64,000 bases of DNA from Armatimonadota bacterium. Lineage in GTDB: Bacteria > Sysuimicrobiota > Sysuimicrobiia > Sysuimicrobiales > Kaftiobacteriaceae. The stretch is taken from contig JAVKHY010000002.1 in the NCBI GenBank assembly GCA_031459765.1, positions 124,001-188,000 on the forward strand, read 5' to 3'. The notes under the pieces are model-generated. The model did no database searches, was not told where the DNA came from, and worked only from the letters and a program-made list of their open reading frames with translations. Shown one piece after another: positions 45,311 to 55,326 of the stretch (position 1 is the first letter of the stretch; each line of letters starts with the position of its first letter). Made by a program: the position numbers and the translations under genes.

Positions 45311-46558
45311 CTAGGATCCGGGGACGCGGGTGGCCGGGGGAGAGAACACCTTTCGCACGGCCTGCAATCCGCTCACCAGGCGGTCGATATCCTCCTCGGT
45401 GTTATAGAGGTAGAGGCTGGCCCGGGTGGTGGCGGCCACACCGAGGACGCGGTGCAGCGGTTGGGCGCAGTGGTGGCCGGCGCGGACCGCAACCCCCTCC
45501 TGGTCGAGGACCTGGGCCACGTCGTGAGGATGGACCCCCTCCAGGTCGAAGGCCAGCGTCCCGCCGCGACGGGTGGGATTCTCCGGCCCGAACAGACGCA
45601 GCCCCGGGATCTCCGCCAGCCGCCTCATGGCGTAGCGGACGAGCCGGACCTCGTGGTCGCGGATGGCCTCCATGCCGATCTCCCGGAGGTAGTCCACGGC
45701 CTCGCCCCAGACGATGCAGTCGGCGATGCTGGGGGTCCCGGCCTCGAATTTGTGGGGGGGGTCCTTGTAGGTGGATTGCTCCTTCTGGACCAGCATGATC
45801 ATCTCGCCGCCGCCGTGGAACGGGGGCATGGCCTCCAGCAGCTCGTAGCGCCCCCACAGCGCCCCGGCGCCGGTCGGCCCGCACATCTTGTGGGCGGAGA
45901 AGGCGAAGAAGTCCACCCCCAGCTCGCGCACGTCCACCGGCATGTGGGGCGCGCTCTGCGCGCCGTCCACCAGTATCGCGGCCCCCACGGTGTGCGCCTT
46001 CGCCGCGAGCTCGCGGACCGGATTGATGGTGCCCAGGACGTTGGACTGGTGGGTGACCGCCACGAGCTTCGTGCGCTCGCTGAGAAGACGGTCAAACTCC
46101 TCCATCCGAAGCAGTCCCTGCTCGTCAAAGGGAACGAAACGCAGCCGAGCCTCACGCTCGGCTGCGAGGAGCTGCCAGGGCACCAGGTTACTGTGGTGCT
46201 CCATCTCGGTGAGCAGGATCTCATCCCCGGGATGGATGTTCGCCCGCCCCCAGCTGTAGGCCACCAGGTTGATCGCCTCGGTGGTACTGCGGGTAAAGAT
46301 CAGCTCCTCCGGCCGGGTCGCGCCGATGAAGGCCGCCACCTTGGCCCGGGCGCCTTCGTAGGCCTCCGTGGCCTGCTCCGCCATCCGATAGATGCCGCGG
46401 TGGACGTTGGCGTTGTACTCCTGGTAGTAGCGCACCAGGGCCTCGATGACCCGCCGGGGTTTCTGGGAGGTTGCGGCGCTGTCCAGGTACACCAGGGGTC
46501 GGCCGTGCACCTGCCGGGCCAGGAGGGGAAAGTCGTCGCGGATACGGGGGCCGAGCAT
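45311..46558 (-). CDS. sufS: SufS-type cysteine desulfurase
   Basis: A 415-residue class-II PLP cysteine desulfurase: YLDSAATSQKP, NVHRGIYRMAEQAT, PLP lysine in FSAHKMCGPTGAG, and the persulfide cysteine in RAGHHCAQP. It supplies sulfur for Fe-S assembly. It is the last gene of the minus-strand run sufC-sufB-sufD-Rieske-sufS. Confidence 0.95.
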   Translation of the reverse strand: MLGPRIRDDFPLLARQVHGRPLVYLDSAATSQKPRRVIEALVRYYQEYNANVHRGIYRMAEQATEAYEGARAKVAAFIGATRPEELIFTRSTTEAINLVAYSWGRANIHPGDEILLTEMEHHSNLVPWQLLAAEREARLRFVPFDEQGLLRMEEFDRLLSERTKLVAVTHQSNVLGTINPVRELAAKAHTVGAAILVDGAQSAPHMPVDVRELGVDFFAFSAHKMCGPTGAGALWGRYELLEAMPPFHGGGEMIMLVQKEQSTYKDPPHKFEAGTPSIADCIVWGEAVDYLREIGMEAIRDHEVRLVRYAMRRLAEIPGLRLFGPENPTRRGGTLAFDLEGVHPHDVAQVLDQEGVAVRAGHHCAQPLHRVLGVAATTRASLYLYNTEEDIDRLVSGLQAVRKVFSPPATRVPGS

Positions 46559-46566
46559 CGGCGGGT

Positions 46567-46911
46567 CTACACCTTGTGGGGCATCCCGCGCCCGCGCTGG
46601 GGCACGGGCAGGACGTAGACCTGGCCGTCGTCGACCTTCACCGGATAGGTGTTCAGGGGCACCACCGCGGGGAGGGACAGGACGCGCCCGGTGCGGACAT
46701 CGAACCGCGAGCCGTGCTTGGGACAGGTCACGATCTCGCCGTTGCGCGCCCCCTGGGACAGCGACGCGTACTCGTGAGTACAGATGTCGTCCACGGCGTA
46801 CAGCGTCCCCCCGACGTTGAACACGGCGATGGTCCGGCCCTCCACCGCGACCACCAGCGCGTCGCCCGGCGCAATCTCGTCTGCCGCGGCGACCCTCACG
46901 TACTCCGCCAT
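46567..46911 (-). CDS. Rieske-type 2Fe-2S ferredoxin
   Basis: A 114-residue single-domain Rieske ferredoxin with ligands CTHEYASLSQGA and CPKHGSRFD. It resembles ferredoxins of dioxygenases and the small Rieske proteins often found in suf operons, and may carry electrons for cluster assembly. The ATG at 46911 is preceded by GGCAGGGAACG. It lies between sufD (16-base gap) and sufS (8-base gap). Confidence 0.92.
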   Translation of the reverse strand: MAEYVRVAAADEIAPGDALVVAVEGRTIAVFNVGGTLYAVDDICTHEYASLSQGARNGEIVTCPKHGSRFDVRTGRVLSLPAVVPLNTYPVKVDDGQVYVLPVPQRGRGMPHKV

Positions 46912-46927
46912 CGTTCCCTGCCCGCCG

Positions 46928-48154
46928 CTATTGTACCATCTTGCGGTCGATGTCCTGCTCCAGGGCCGACCGCACCTCCGGCAGGGGGACGCGATCGAAC
47001 AGTTCGGCAAAGAAGCCTTCGACCACCATGCGCACCGCCTCCCGGCGGGGGAGCCCGCGGCTCATGAGGTAGAAGAGCTGCTCCTCGTTGAGCCGGCTGG
47101 TCGCCGAGCCGTGGGTGCAGCGCAGGTCGTTGGCCATGATCTCCAGGTTCGGGATGGAATCGGCCTTGGCCCCGGCGGAGAGGATCAGGTTACGGTTGGC
47201 CTGGAAGGCGTTGGTCTTCTGGGCGCCCTGATGGACGCGGATCATCCCCGAGAAGACGGACCGGGCCCGGTCCTTCACCGCATGCTTGTAGAGGAGGTCG
47301 CTCTGCGTGTGGGGGGCCCGGTGCTCCTGCAGGGTCTGCAGGTCGAAGTGCTGTCCATCGTGTCCGAAGAACAGCCCCAGCATCTCCGCGCTCGCCCCGG
47401 GGCCTTCCAGCAGCGACTCGACGTTCCGCCTGGTGATGCGCCCGCCGAACCCGGCCAGCAGGGTGGAGAGCTGCGCGTCACGGAACAGCCGGCCGCGGAC
47501 GATGCCGATCTCGGTGACCGCGGCCAGCCAGTCCTGCCGGGAGATGTAGCGCACCGTGGCGCCGTCCTTGACGATGAGCTCGACCACCGGGTCCACAAAG
47601 GCCTCCCACGAGCCGACCATAGACCCGAAGTCATCGAGCAACGTCACCGTGCTGCCGGGCTCCGCGATGACCAGCGTATGGGGAAACACCGCCACCCCCG
47701 CCGCCTGGATCCAGACGGCGCTGGTCAGCGGGACGGTGACCTGCACCCGCTCGGGGACGTAGAGGAAGGTCCCCCCGGTCCAGAACGCGCCGTGCAACGC
47801 CCGGAACTTGGACTCCTCCGAGCGCACACAGCGCTGCATGAAGTACTCCCCTACGAGGTCCGGGTGGTCGCGGACCGCCCGGACCAGGCTCGTGAAGATC
47901 ACGCCCGGGGGCAGCTCCGGGACCGCCGTGGGACCGCTGGGCACCGCGGGGTCGAGGTGGAACGCCTGGAGGTTGAGGCCGCTCAGGTCGGTGCGGCGCC
48001 ACTCCTCCTCCGCGGTCGTGGGCATGGGCAGGGCTTCCGCGACCTCGTAGGCCCGGAGGCGAAACGCCCGCATCCAGGGGGGTTCGTCGAAACGCTCGGA
48101 GAGCGCCTCCACCCCGGTGCGGTCGAGGGGCAGCACCGACGTCCGGGCAGCCAT
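46928..48154 (-). CDS. sufD: Fe-S cluster assembly protein SufD
   Basis: A 408-residue beta-helix protein: EPPWMRAFRLRAYEVAEALP, DQKTNAFQANRNLIL-like segment (QGAQKTNAFQANRNLILS), and the C-terminal [38 protein letters not shown] helices (quoted in part). It pairs with SufB and SufC in the SufBC2D scaffold. The ATG at 48154 is 7 bases after the sufB stop; in-frame codons further upstream are a shadow of sufB. Confidence 0.9.
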   Translation of the reverse strand: MAARTSVLPLDRTGVEALSERFDEPPWMRAFRLRAYEVAEALPMPTTAEEEWRRTDLSGLNLQAFHLDPAVPSGPTAVPELPPGVIFTSLVRAVRDHPDLVGEYFMQRCVRSEESKFRALHGAFWTGGTFLYVPERVQVTVPLTSAVWIQAAGVAVFPHTLVIAEPGSTVTLLDDFGSMVGSWEAFVDPVVELIVKDGATVRYISRQDWLAAVTEIGIVRGRLFRDAQLSTLLAGFGGRITRRNVESLLEGPGASAEMLGLFFGHDGQHFDLQTLQEHRAPHTQSDLLYKHAVKDRARSVFSGMIRVHQGAQKTNAFQANRNLILSAGAKADSIPNLEIMANDLRCTHGSATSRLNEEQLFYLMSRGLPRREAVRMVVEGFFAELFDRVPLPEVRSALEQDIDRKMVQ

Positions 48155-48161
48155 CGGGACG

Positions 48162-49568
48162 CTACCCGACCGAGCCTTCCATCTCCAGGGCGATGAGGCG
48201 GTTGAGCTCCACGGCGTATTCCAGGGGCAGCTCCTTGACGATGGGCTCGACAAACCCGCGCACGATCATGTTCATCGCCTCATCCTCCTTGACGCCGCGG
48301 CTCATCAGGTAGAAGAGCTGCTCGTCGGAGACCTTGGAGACGGTGGCCTCATGGGTGATGGAGACGTCTTCCTCGTCGATCTCCATCGTCGGATAGGTGT
48401 CGCTCCGCGAATGCTCGTCGAGGATCAGGGCGTCGCAGCGCACGGCGGAGCGGCTGCCCGCGGCGCCGGGGTAGATCTTCACCAGGCCGCGGTACCCCGC
48501 CCGGCCGCCGTCCTTGGCGATGGATTTGCTGACGATCACCGACTGGGTGTGGGGGGCGGCGTGGATGACCTTGCCCCCGGGATCCTGGTGCTGCCCCCGG
48601 CCGGCGAAGGCCACGGAGAGGATCTCCGCTTTGGCCCCCGGCTCCACCATGTAGACCGAGGGGTACTTCATCGTGAGCTTGGAGCCCAGATTCCCGTCGA
48701 TCCACTCCATGGTGGCGTCCCGGTAGGCGACGGCGCGCTTGGTGACCAGGTTGTAGACGTTCGTGGACCAGTTCTGGATGGTCGTGTACCGGCAGCGCGC
48801 GCCTTCCTTAACAATGATCTCCACCACGGCGGCGTGCAGGGAGTCCGAGCTGTACACCGGCGCGGTGCAGCCCTCCACGTAGTGGACGTAGGAGCCGGGC
48901 TCGCAGATGATCAGCGTCCGCTCGAACTGGCCCACGTTCCGGGCGTTGATCCGGAAGTAGGCCTGCAGCGGGATGTCCAGCTTTACGCCCTCCGGCACAT
49001 AGATGAAGGAGCCGCCGGACCACACTGCGGAGTTGAGCGCGGCCAGTTTGTTGTCCTCCGGCGGCACCACCGTCCCGAAGTACTCGCGGAACAGGTCGGG
49101 ATGCTCCCGGAGGGCGCTGTCCGTGTCCAGAAACACCACGCCCAGCTTCTCCCACTCCTGCTTCAGGTTGTGGTAGACCACCTCCGAGTCGTACTGGGCA
49201 CCCACGCCGGCCAGGAACTTCCGCTCCGCTTCGGGGATGCCCAGGCGGTCGTAGGTGCGCTTGATCTCGTCGGGCAGGTCCTCCCAGGACGAGACCGGCC
49301 GCTCCGTCGGCTTGACGTAGTAGTAGATGTCGTCGAAGTTGATGACGCTCAGGTCGGCGCCCCACCGCGGCAGCGGCCGCCGGACGAAATGCTCGTAGGC
49401 GTGGAGGCGGAAGGCGCGCATCCAGTCCGGCTCGCCCTTGAGGTGCGAGATCTCGCTGACGATCCCGGCGTCCAGCCCTTTCCGGGCCTTGTAGACGTAG
49501 GTCTCGGGCTCGAAGAAGCCATACTTGTACTTCTCGACGTTGATGCCCAGGGGGTTGGTCGTCGCCAT
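48162..49568 (-). CDS. sufB: Fe-S cluster assembly scaffold SufB
   Basis: A 468-residue Suf[58 protein letters not shown] (conserved scaffold cysteines), [17 protein letters not shown] and a C-terminal [20 protein letters not shown]. It carries the nascent cluster. Its ATG overlaps the sufC stop (TGATG), indicating coupled translation. Confidence 0.96.
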   Translation of the reverse strand: MATTNPLGINVEKYKYGFFEPETYVYKARKGLDAGIVSEISHLKGEPDWMRAFRLHAYEHFVRRPLPRWGADLSVINFDDIYYYVKPTERPVSSWEDLPDEIKRTYDRLGIPEAERKFLAGVGAQYDSEVVYHNLKQEWEKLGVVFLDTDSALREHPDLFREYFGTVVPPEDNKLAALNSAVWSGGSFIYVPEGVKLDIPLQAYFRINARNVGQFERTLIICEPGSYVHYVEGCTAPVYSSDSLHAAVVEIIVKEGARCRYTTIQNWSTNVYNLVTKRAVAYRDATMEWIDGNLGSKLTMKYPSVYMVEPGAKAEILSVAFAGRGQHQDPGGKVIHAAPHTQSVIVSKSIAKDGGRAGYRGLVKIYPGAAGSRSAVRCDALILDEHSRSDTYPTMEIDEEDVSITHEATVSKVSDEQLFYLMSRGVKEDEAMNMIVRGFVEPIVKELPLEYAVELNRLIALEMEGSVG

Positions 49569-50398
49569 CAGTGCACCACCCAGAAGACCTTGCCGGCGCG
49601 CCGGACCGCGCCTTCGTCCGCCACCTCGGCGGCGATCACCTCGAACTGCGCCTTGATTCCCTCGTACCCGGACTGCTCCAGCTCCTCGGCCAGCTCCGGC
49701 CCGCCGGAGACGACGAACCGGCCGTCGAACATGACATGGACGTAGGAGGGCCGGATGAAGTGCAGGATGCGCGAGTAGTGGGTGATCACCAGGATCCCCA
49801 TCTGCCCGGCGGCCTGCTGGAACATCCGGGTCACGCCGTCGGCGACGATCTTCACCGAATCGATATCCAGTCCGGAATCGGTCTCGTCCATGATGGCGAT
49901 CTCCGGTTCCAGCAGCGCCATCTGCAGGATTTCCGCGCGCTTCTTCTCGCCGCCGCTGAATCCTTCGTTCACATACCGGGTGACGATGGAGGGCTCGATG
50001 CGCAGCTCCTCCATCTTCTGGCGCAGCAGCTTCTGGAACTCGCCGACCGGCATCAGTTCCCGGTCATAGCCGCGGCGGGCGGAGACCGCGGTGCGCAGGA
50101 AGCTGGACATCGTGACCCCGGGGATACTCACCGGGTACTGGAAGGCGATGAACAGCCCCTTGCGCGCCCGCTCATCGGGACTCATCGCCAGCAGGTCCTC
50201 GCCCTTGTAGAGCACCTCCCCCTTCACCACCTGGTAGAAGGGGTTGCCCATCAGGACGTTGGCCAGCGTGGACTTCCCCGAGCCGTTGGGACCCATCAGG
50301 GCGTGAATCTCGCCCTTGCTGATGCTCAGGTTGGCCCCTTTCAGGATGACTTTGTCCTCCACCTGGACGGTGAGGTCCCGGATCTCCAGATCAGCCAC
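49568..50398 (-). CDS. sufC: Fe-S cluster assembly ATPase SufC
   Basis: A 276-residue ABC-type ATPase: Walker [12 protein letters not shown]-loop FQYPVSIPG, signature [15 protein letters not shown], Walker [13 protein letters not shown] and the His switch VITHYSR. The GTG at 50398 has GGAGG 5 bases upstream; a TTG at 50410 is less likely. It has a longer than usual C-terminus ([16 protein letters not shown]). First gene of the suf operon. Confidence 0.95.
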   Translation of the reverse strand: MADLEIRDLTVQVEDKVILKGANLSISKGEIHALMGPNGSGKSTLANVLMGNPFYQVVKGEVLYKGEDLLAMSPDERARKGLFIAFQYPVSIPGVTMSSFLRTAVSARRGYDRELMPVGEFQKLLRQKMEELRIEPSIVTRYVNEGFSGGEKKRAEILQMALLEPEIAIMDETDSGLDIDSVKIVADGVTRMFQQAAGQMGILVITHYSRILHFIRPSYVHVMFDGRFVVSGGPELAEELEQSGYEGIKAQFEVIAAEVADEGAVRRAGKVFWVVH

Positions 50399-50417
50399 GG
50401 TCGCCTCCAACGCTATT

Positions 50418-50431
50418 CTGGAGTAATTCAG
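50418..50431 (-). promoter_or_regulatory. Imperfect dyad upstream of sufC (possible operator)
   Basis: CTGGAGTAATTCAG is a short, partly symmetric AT-rich element in otherwise GC-rich DNA, about 20 bases upstream of the sufC start. It overlaps a TTGACT (50430-50435, minus) that could be a -35 box. No matching -10 box was found. It could bind an Rrf2/IscR- or SufR-type repressor; evidence is weak. Confidence 0.3.
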
Positions 50432-50475
50432 TCAACAAATCCCAGGCCTATTGTGTCACCGGCCCCCCGAGGGTG

Positions 50476-51501
50476 TCAACCGGGACTGCGGCGGGCAGGC
50501 GAGGCCACAAGGCCCTCCAACCTCCGGCGCTCCTCCTCCGGCAGGAACGCGGCGCGGGCGGCGGCGGCCATGAAGTCGGCGAGGGCTCCGTCTCGCAAGG
50601 CCAGCGCCTGCGCCACCAGGGTGAGTTCCTGCGAGATGTCGGTACCCAGGAGCATCGGGTCGTCACTGTTGATCGTCACGGGGACGCCGGCATCGACCAG
50701 CCGACGGAGCGGATGGGCGGCCAGAGATCGCACCAGCCCCAGTCGGACGTTGCTGGTGGGGCAGATCTCCAGGGTGATCCGCTGGTCCCGGAGGTAGTCC
50801 AGCAGCCGGCGGTCCTCGACGGCGCGGATCCCGTGCCCGATGCGCCGGGCGCCGAGCTGGTAGATCGCCGTCCAGATGGAGCTGGGTCCGGCGAACTCTC
50901 CGGCGTGCACCGTGATGCCCAGCCCGCCCTCGCGGGCCAGGGCCAGCGGACGGGAGAAGAGACCGGGCGGATAGTTGGCCTCGTCGCCGGCCAGGTCCAC
51001 GCCCACCACCCCGCAGGGGCGACAGTCCAGCGCCTCACGCACGCGCCGTTCCGCCTCCTCCGGCCCCCGCTCGCGGACCATCGTGACGATGATTCCGCTG
51101 CGGATGCCCACCGCGACCTCGGCCCGCGTGCGGGCCCGCGCCATCGCCTCGAGCATCCGGCGCATGCCGAGCAACTCGAAGGCGCGCCGGCCGCCGACAC
51201 GCACTTCGACATACCGGGATCCGTGCGCGGCGGCCTCGCAGAGCAGCTCGTAGGTAATGGTCTCGATATTGTCGGCGGTGTAGAGGGCGTCGGGCACGCG
51301 TCCGGCGCGCAGCGCGTAGCGCATGCGACGCAACCGGTCGTAGCCGGCGAACCGGGCCGGGTCGGCGATGAGCGGAGCGGGCGACGGCTCCGTCGCGGCG
51401 CGCCGTTCGGCGAGGCGCCGCAGGCGCAGGGAAGTTTCCAGGTGGAGGTGCAGTTCGATCTTGGGCAACGCGCGGATGGCCGCCACTCCCGACCCGGTCA
51501 T
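50476..51501 (-). CDS. Adenosine deaminase family protein
   Basis: A 341-residue amidohydrolase: KIELHLHLETSL (metal HxH), GVDLAGDEANY, TVHAGEFAG (catalytic region), RIGHGIRAVED, CPTSNVRLG and TINSDDPMLLGT. All key metal and catalytic residues of adenosine deaminases are present. The group also contains aminodeoxyfutalosine and adenine deaminases, so the substrate (adenosine or a futalosine pathway intermediate) is not fixed. Its start overlaps the stop of the small gene before. Confidence 0.88.
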   Translation of the reverse strand: MTGSGVAAIRALPKIELHLHLETSLRLRRLAERRAATEPSPAPLIADPARFAGYDRLRRMRYALRAGRVPDALYTADNIETITYELLCEAAAHGSRYVEVRVGGRRAFELLGMRRMLEAMARARTRAEVAVGIRSGIIVTMVRERGPEEAERRVREALDCRPCGVVGVDLAGDEANYPPGLFSRPLALAREGGLGITVHAGEFAGPSSIWTAIYQLGARRIGHGIRAVEDRRLLDYLRDQRITLEICPTSNVRLGLVRSLAAHPLRRLVDAGVPVTINSDDPMLLGTDISQELTLVAQALALRDGALADFMAAAARAAFLPEEERRRLEGLVASPARRSPG

Positions 51502-51734
51502 TCCCGGGCGCCCTCCTGTAACGGGGGCGCCGCCCGCTCCGCCGCCGGGGTCTCCCGCTCCAGCACCTGGCGCACGCGGCGCTCCAGATCGTCGATCGCG
51601 GCCAGGGCCCGGTCAAAATCGATCTCGCCGGTCGGCGGCGCCGCCGTCGCGGCGTCGCGCAGGGCCAGGCGCATCTCGCGCACCCTGGCCAGCATCCGCT
51701 CCAGCAGCGCCCTGGAGGAATCCGCCGAGGTCAT
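51498..51734 (-). CDS. Small helical protein, unknown
   Basis: A 78-residue acidic/basic helical protein (LLERMLARVREMRLALRD; DFDRALAAIDDLERRVRQVLERE). No family recognised. It overlaps the adenosine-deaminase start (ATGA-type) and is divergent from the E1alpha gene at 51.9 kb. Probably first gene of a two-gene transcript. Confidence 0.55.
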   Translation of the reverse strand: MTSADSSRALLERMLARVREMRLALRDAATAAPPTGEIDFDRALAAIDDLERRVRQVLERETPAAERAAPPLQEGARE

Positions 51735-51863
51735 GCTAGTATTATGGCATCGTTTTGCGCCTGCATCGAGAGGACAGGTCCATCGAGGCTGAGCCCACCG
51801 ACCATGGCCGAGGCATCCCGCGCCCAGCGGCGCGGTCCTGAACCGATCCGATCCGAGGACGCG

Positions 51864-52838
51864 ATGCCCGCGGACCTGCGGGACGCCCGGCGCTGGTACG
51901 CGGAAATGGTCCTGGCCCGCCGGTTCGAGGAAGAGGCTGAGCGCGCCTTTCGCCGCGGCAAGATCGGCGGCTACCTGCACCTCTACAGCGGGCAGGAAGC
52001 TGTGGCCGCGGGCTGGCTGGCCGAACTGCGCGACGACGACATCTTCTTCACCGCGTACCGCGACCACGCCCACGCCCTGTTCCGCGGCACCCCGCCCGGG
52101 GCGGTGATGGCCGAACTGTTCGGCAAGGCCACAGGCGTGGCCAAAGGCAAGGGCGGTTCGATGCACCTCTTCGATGTGCCCCGCGGATTCTACGGCGGCT
52201 ACGGGATCGTCGGCGGCCACATCCCGCTGGCCACCGGCGCCGCCTACGCCCTGCGCTATCTGGGCACCGACCGGATCTGCCTGTGCTTCCTCGGCGACGG
52301 CGCGATGAACAGCGGGTCCTTCCACGAGCCGGTGAATATGGCCGGCCTGTGGGGCCGCGACGGATTGTGCCCCGTGGTGTACATCGTCGAGAACAACCAG
52401 TACGGGATGGGGACCTCGGTGGCGCGCGCCTCCGCCGTCCCCGACCTCGCCTCCCGCTTCGCCGCCTATGCCATCGAGCATGAGCGGGCCGACGGCATGG
52501 ATTTCCTGGCCGTGCGCCGGCTCGCCCGGCGGGTGATCGCCCGCGTGCGCAGCACCGGCCGTCCCTATGCCGTGGAGATGCTCACCTACCGGTTCGCCGG
52601 CCACGGCGCCGCGGATCTGTTTCAGCCCTACCGCACCAAGGAGGAGGTGACCAAGGCGCGGGCTCACGATCCCATCACGCTCCTGGAGCGGCGGCTGCGC
52701 GAGGCCGGGGTGCTCGATGAGGCAGAGGTCGTCCGCATCCACGAAGAGGCCGCGGCCGCCGTGGCCGAGGCGGTGCGCTTCGCCGAGGAGAGCCCGGAAC
52801 CGGACCGGGACGAACTCTGGACCGATGTCTACGGCTGA
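51864..52838 (+). CDS. pdhA: Pyruvate-dehydrogenase-type E1 alpha subunit
   Basis: About 324 residues: YAEMVLARRFEEEAERAF, GKGGSMHLFDVPRGFYGGYG, TPP motif GDGAMNSGSFHEPVNMAGL with ENNQYGMGTS, and GHGAADLFQPYRTKEEV. This is the PdhA/AcoA type, distinct from the branched-chain E1alpha at 18.7 kb. The start is uncertain: ATGs at 51744, 51804 and 51864 are in frame. The last fits family N-termini and has a GAGG 5 bases upstream. Acetoin dehydrogenase is an alternative. Confidence 0.88.
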   Translation: MPADLRDARRWYAEMVLARRFEEEAERAFRRGKIGGYLHLYSGQEAVAAGWLAELRDDDIFFTAYRDHAHALFRGTPPGAVMAELFGKATGVAKGKGGSMHLFDVPRGFYGGYGIVGGHIPLATGAAYALRYLGTDRICLCFLGDGAMNSGSFHEPVNMAGLWGRDGLCPVVYIVENNQYGMGTSVARASAVPDLASRFAAYAIEHERADGMDFLAVRRLARRVIARVRSTGRPYAVEMLTYRFAGHGAADLFQPYRTKEEVTKARAHDPITLLERRLREAGVLDEAEVVRIHEEAAAAVAEAVRFAEESPEPDRDELWTDVYG

Positions 52839-52844
52839 GTGGTC

Positions 52845-53825
52845 ATGGCGGAACTGACCTACCGCGACGCCCTGCGCACCACCCTCATCGAGGAGATGGA
52901 TCGCGACCCGACCGTGGTGTTGCTGGGCGAGGACATCGGCCTCTACCAGGGCACCTTCCGGGTGACGGCAGACCTGCTGGAGCGCTACGGCCCGCGCCGT
53001 GTCATCGACACCCCCATCTCCGAGCTGGGGTTCGTCGGGGCGGCGATCGGCATGGCGATGCTGGGCCTGCGGCCGGTGGTGGAAGTGATGACCTGGAACT
53101 TCTCGCTGCTGGCGCTGGACCAGATCGTCAACAACGCGGCCAAGCTGCGCTACTTTTCGGGCGGCCAGGTGGAGGCGCCGCTGGTGATCCGGGGCCCCAA
53201 CGGTGCCGGGGTCCAGCTCTCCGCCCAGCACTCGCAGAGCCTGGAGGCCCTGTACGCCCACATCCCCGGCCTCTACGTCGTCGCCCCGGCCACGCCCGCC
53301 GAGGCCAAGGGGCTCCTGCGCACGGCGATCCGCGGCCGCAATCCGGTGATCTTCCTGGAGAACGCCGCACTGTACGGCATGAAGGGGGAGGTGCCCGACG
53401 GCGAGTTCGCCCTGCCCTTCGGCCGGGCCGAGGTCGTCCGCCGCGGGCGCGACGTGACCGTGGCCGCATACAGCCGGATGCTCCATGTGGCGCTGGCGGC
53501 GGCCGATCGCCTGCAGGGCGAGGGGATCCAGGCCGAGGTCATCAACCTGCGGACCCTGCGCCCGCTGGACGTGGACACCGTCGCGGAGTCCGTCGGCCGC
53601 ACGCACCGCGCCGTCGTGGTCCAGGAGCAGTGGCGGCTGTTCGGGGCGGCGGCCGAGATCGCCGCCTCGATCTACGAGCAGGCCTTCGACCAGCTCGATG
53701 CGCCCGTGGAACGGGTCACCGGCGCCGACGTGCCGATGCCCTATGCCCGCAACCTCGAGCTCCTGGCGGTCCCCCATGAGGAAGACATCGTTCGGGCCGT
53801 GAAGAAGACGCTGTACAAGGCGTAA
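52845..53825 (+). CDS. pdhB: Pyruvate-dehydrogenase-type E1 beta subunit
   Basis: About 326 residues: YRDALRTTLIEEMDRDP, LLGEDIGLYQGTFRVTADLL, ELGFVGAAIGMAMLGLRP, VEVMTWNFSLLALDQIVNNA, QHSQSLEALYAHIPGL, and a C-terminal FGAAAEIAASIYEQAFDQLDAPVERV region. The ATG at 52845 or the GTG at 52839, right behind the E1alpha stop, may be the start. It forms the E1 heterotetramer with the preceding gene. Confidence 0.92.
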   Translation: MAELTYRDALRTTLIEEMDRDPTVVLLGEDIGLYQGTFRVTADLLERYGPRRVIDTPISELGFVGAAIGMAMLGLRPVVEVMTWNFSLLALDQIVNNAAKLRYFSGGQVEAPLVIRGPNGAGVQLSAQHSQSLEALYAHIPGLYVVAPATPAEAKGLLRTAIRGRNPVIFLENAALYGMKGEVPDGEFALPFGRAEVVRRGRDVTVAAYSRMLHVALAAADRLQGEGIQAEVINLRTLRPLDVDTVAESVGRTHRAVVVQEQWRLFGAAAEIAASIYEQAFDQLDAPVERVTGADVPMPYARNLELLAVPHEEDIVRAVKKTLYKA

Positions 53826-53857
53826 GGTCCCTTCCGGAGGATAGCGGAGGCGCGGCC

Positions 53858-55066
53858 GTGGGTGACGTGATCATGCCGAAGATGGGCGACGCCATGACCG
53901 AGGGCAGGGTCCTCAGGTGGCGGAAACGCCCCGGAGATCCGGTGCGCGCCGGCGAGGCCATCGCGGAGATCGAGACCGACAAGGTGAACGTTGACCTGGA
54001 AGCCGAGGAGAGCGGCACGCTGCTGGAGATCGTCGTCCCCGAGGGGCAGAGTGCGCCCGTCGGAGCGCGGATCGCGGTGATTGGCGCGCCCGGAGCGCAA
54101 CCGACGCCTGCGGGCGCGCCCCCCACAGCGCCGGCTCCACGCCCCGCTCCGGCGCCGCCGACCGGCCCCCTCCAGGCCGAGCCCCGCGCCCCCAGGACGC
54201 GGGTGAAGGCCTCACCGCTGGCGCGGCGCCTGGCCGAGGAACACGGGCTCGACCTCTCGCGCCTCCAGGGCACCGGCCCCGACGGGCGCATCACCAAAGA
54301 GGATGTGGAAGCGCACCTGGCCCTGGGCCCGCGCGCCCCGGCCGCGGCGGAGGAAGGCGGGCCGGACTACACCGAGGAGACACCGGGCCGCATGCGGGCC
54401 ACGATTGCGCGGCGCATGGCCGAAAGCAAACTGCAGGCGCCTCACTTCTACGTGACGGTGCAGGTGGTGATGGACGACGCGCTGCGGGCGCGTCAGCAGC
54501 TCAACCGGGACCTCAAGGAGGAGCGGCGGGTCACCGTGAACGACTTCGTCATCCGCGCCGCCGCCCTGGCCCTGCGCGCCTTCCCCAATCTCAACAGCGC
54601 CTTCGTGAACGGGAAGATCCGCCGCTTTCGACGGATCAACATCGCCGTGGCCGTGGCCCTACCCGACGGGTTGATCGCGCCGGTGTTGCGCGACTGCGAC
54701 CGGAAGTCCCTCCTCCAGATCAGCGAGGAAGCCCGCGCCCTGACCGAGCGGACGCGCTCCGGGCACCTGCGGCCCGACGACTACGAGGGGGGAACGTTCA
54801 CCATCAGCAACCTGGGGATGTTCGACTTCGTGGAGAACTTCGTCGCCATCATCAACCCGCCCCATGCCGCGATCCTGGCCGTCGGCGCCGCCCAGCCGCG
54901 GGCCGTGGTGCGCGGCGGCCAACTCGGCGTGGCCACGACGATGGCCCTGACGCTCTCCGCCGACCACCGCGTCACCGACGGCGCCGAAGCGGCGCGCTTC
55001 CTCGGCGAGATCAAGCGCCTCCTGGAGAATCCCTTCCTGTTGTTCGTGGATGCGCCTCAGGCGTAG
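53858..55066 (+). CDS. pdhC: Pyruvate-dehydrogenase-type E2 acetyltransferase
   Basis: A 402-residue protein. Lipoyl domain with K42 in EIETDKVNVD, Pro/Ala linker, E3-binding domain (KASPLARRLAEEHGLDL to GRITKEDVEAHL), and catalytic domain with TFTISNLGMFDF and the DHRVTDG motif. The GTG at 53858 has GGAGG 7 bases upstream. No E3 gene follows, so it probably uses the lpdA at 19.7 kb. The stop overlaps the end of a minus-strand gene by 10 bases (convergent). Confidence 0.93.
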   Translation: MGDVIMPKMGDAMTEGRVLRWRKRPGDPVRAGEAIAEIETDKVNVDLEAEESGTLLEIVVPEGQSAPVGARIAVIGAPGAQPTPAGAPPTAPAPRPAPAPPTGPLQAEPRAPRTRVKASPLARRLAEEHGLDLSRLQGTGPDGRITKEDVEAHLALGPRAPAAAEEGGPDYTEETPGRMRATIARRMAESKLQAPHFYVTVQVVMDDALRARQQLNRDLKEERRVTVNDFVIRAAALALRAFPNLNSAFVNGKIRRFRRINIAVAVALPDGLIAPVLRDCDRKSLLQISEEARALTERTRSGHLRPDDYEGGTFTISNLGMFDFVENFVAIINPPHAAILAVGAAQPRAVVRGGQLGVATTMALTLSADHRVTDGAEAARFLGEIKRLLENPFLLFVDAPQA

Positions 55067-55326
55067 TGGCTGCGGATGGCGGCCTCGACCTGCGGGGCGA
55101 GGGTCTCCCACGGCACCTCGGGATTCCGGGTCACCGTGATGAAATCGTTGAGGAAGAAGACCTGCACGACGCCGTGGATCCCCAGGAGGCGCTGGGCCAG
55201 CGGCGGCGCGGTGCCCTCTTCCCCTGCGCGGTAGGTCTGGCCCCGGCCCGCCGTCACCTGTCGGTCGAGCACGAACTTCAGGGCGTTGATGTTGGGCGTG
55301 GGCTGGACCTGGATGGACACCCCCAT
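55057..55326 (-). CDS. Nfu N-terminal-domain (Scaffold Nfu/NifU N) protein
   Basis: An 89-residue protein made only of the Nfu_N fold: QVQPTPNINALKFVLDR, PLAQRLLGIHGVVQVFFLND, FITVTRNPEVPWETLAPQV. The NifU C-terminal CxxC cluster-binding domain is absent, so it may be a partner-binding subunit in Fe-S delivery. Start is ATG 55326 or the GTG at 55320. The start codon lies inside a perfect inverted repeat. Confidence 0.8.
   Translation of the reverse strand: MGVSIQVQPTPNINALKFVLDRQVTAGRGQTYRAGEEGTAPPLAQRLLGIHGVVQVFFLNDFITVTRNPEVPWETLAPQVEAAIRSHYA

Noticed and set aside
51745-51758. TGGCATC near TTGC upstream of the pdhA-type gene
   Set aside because: Only 9 bases separate GG and GC; sigma-54 promoters need 10.
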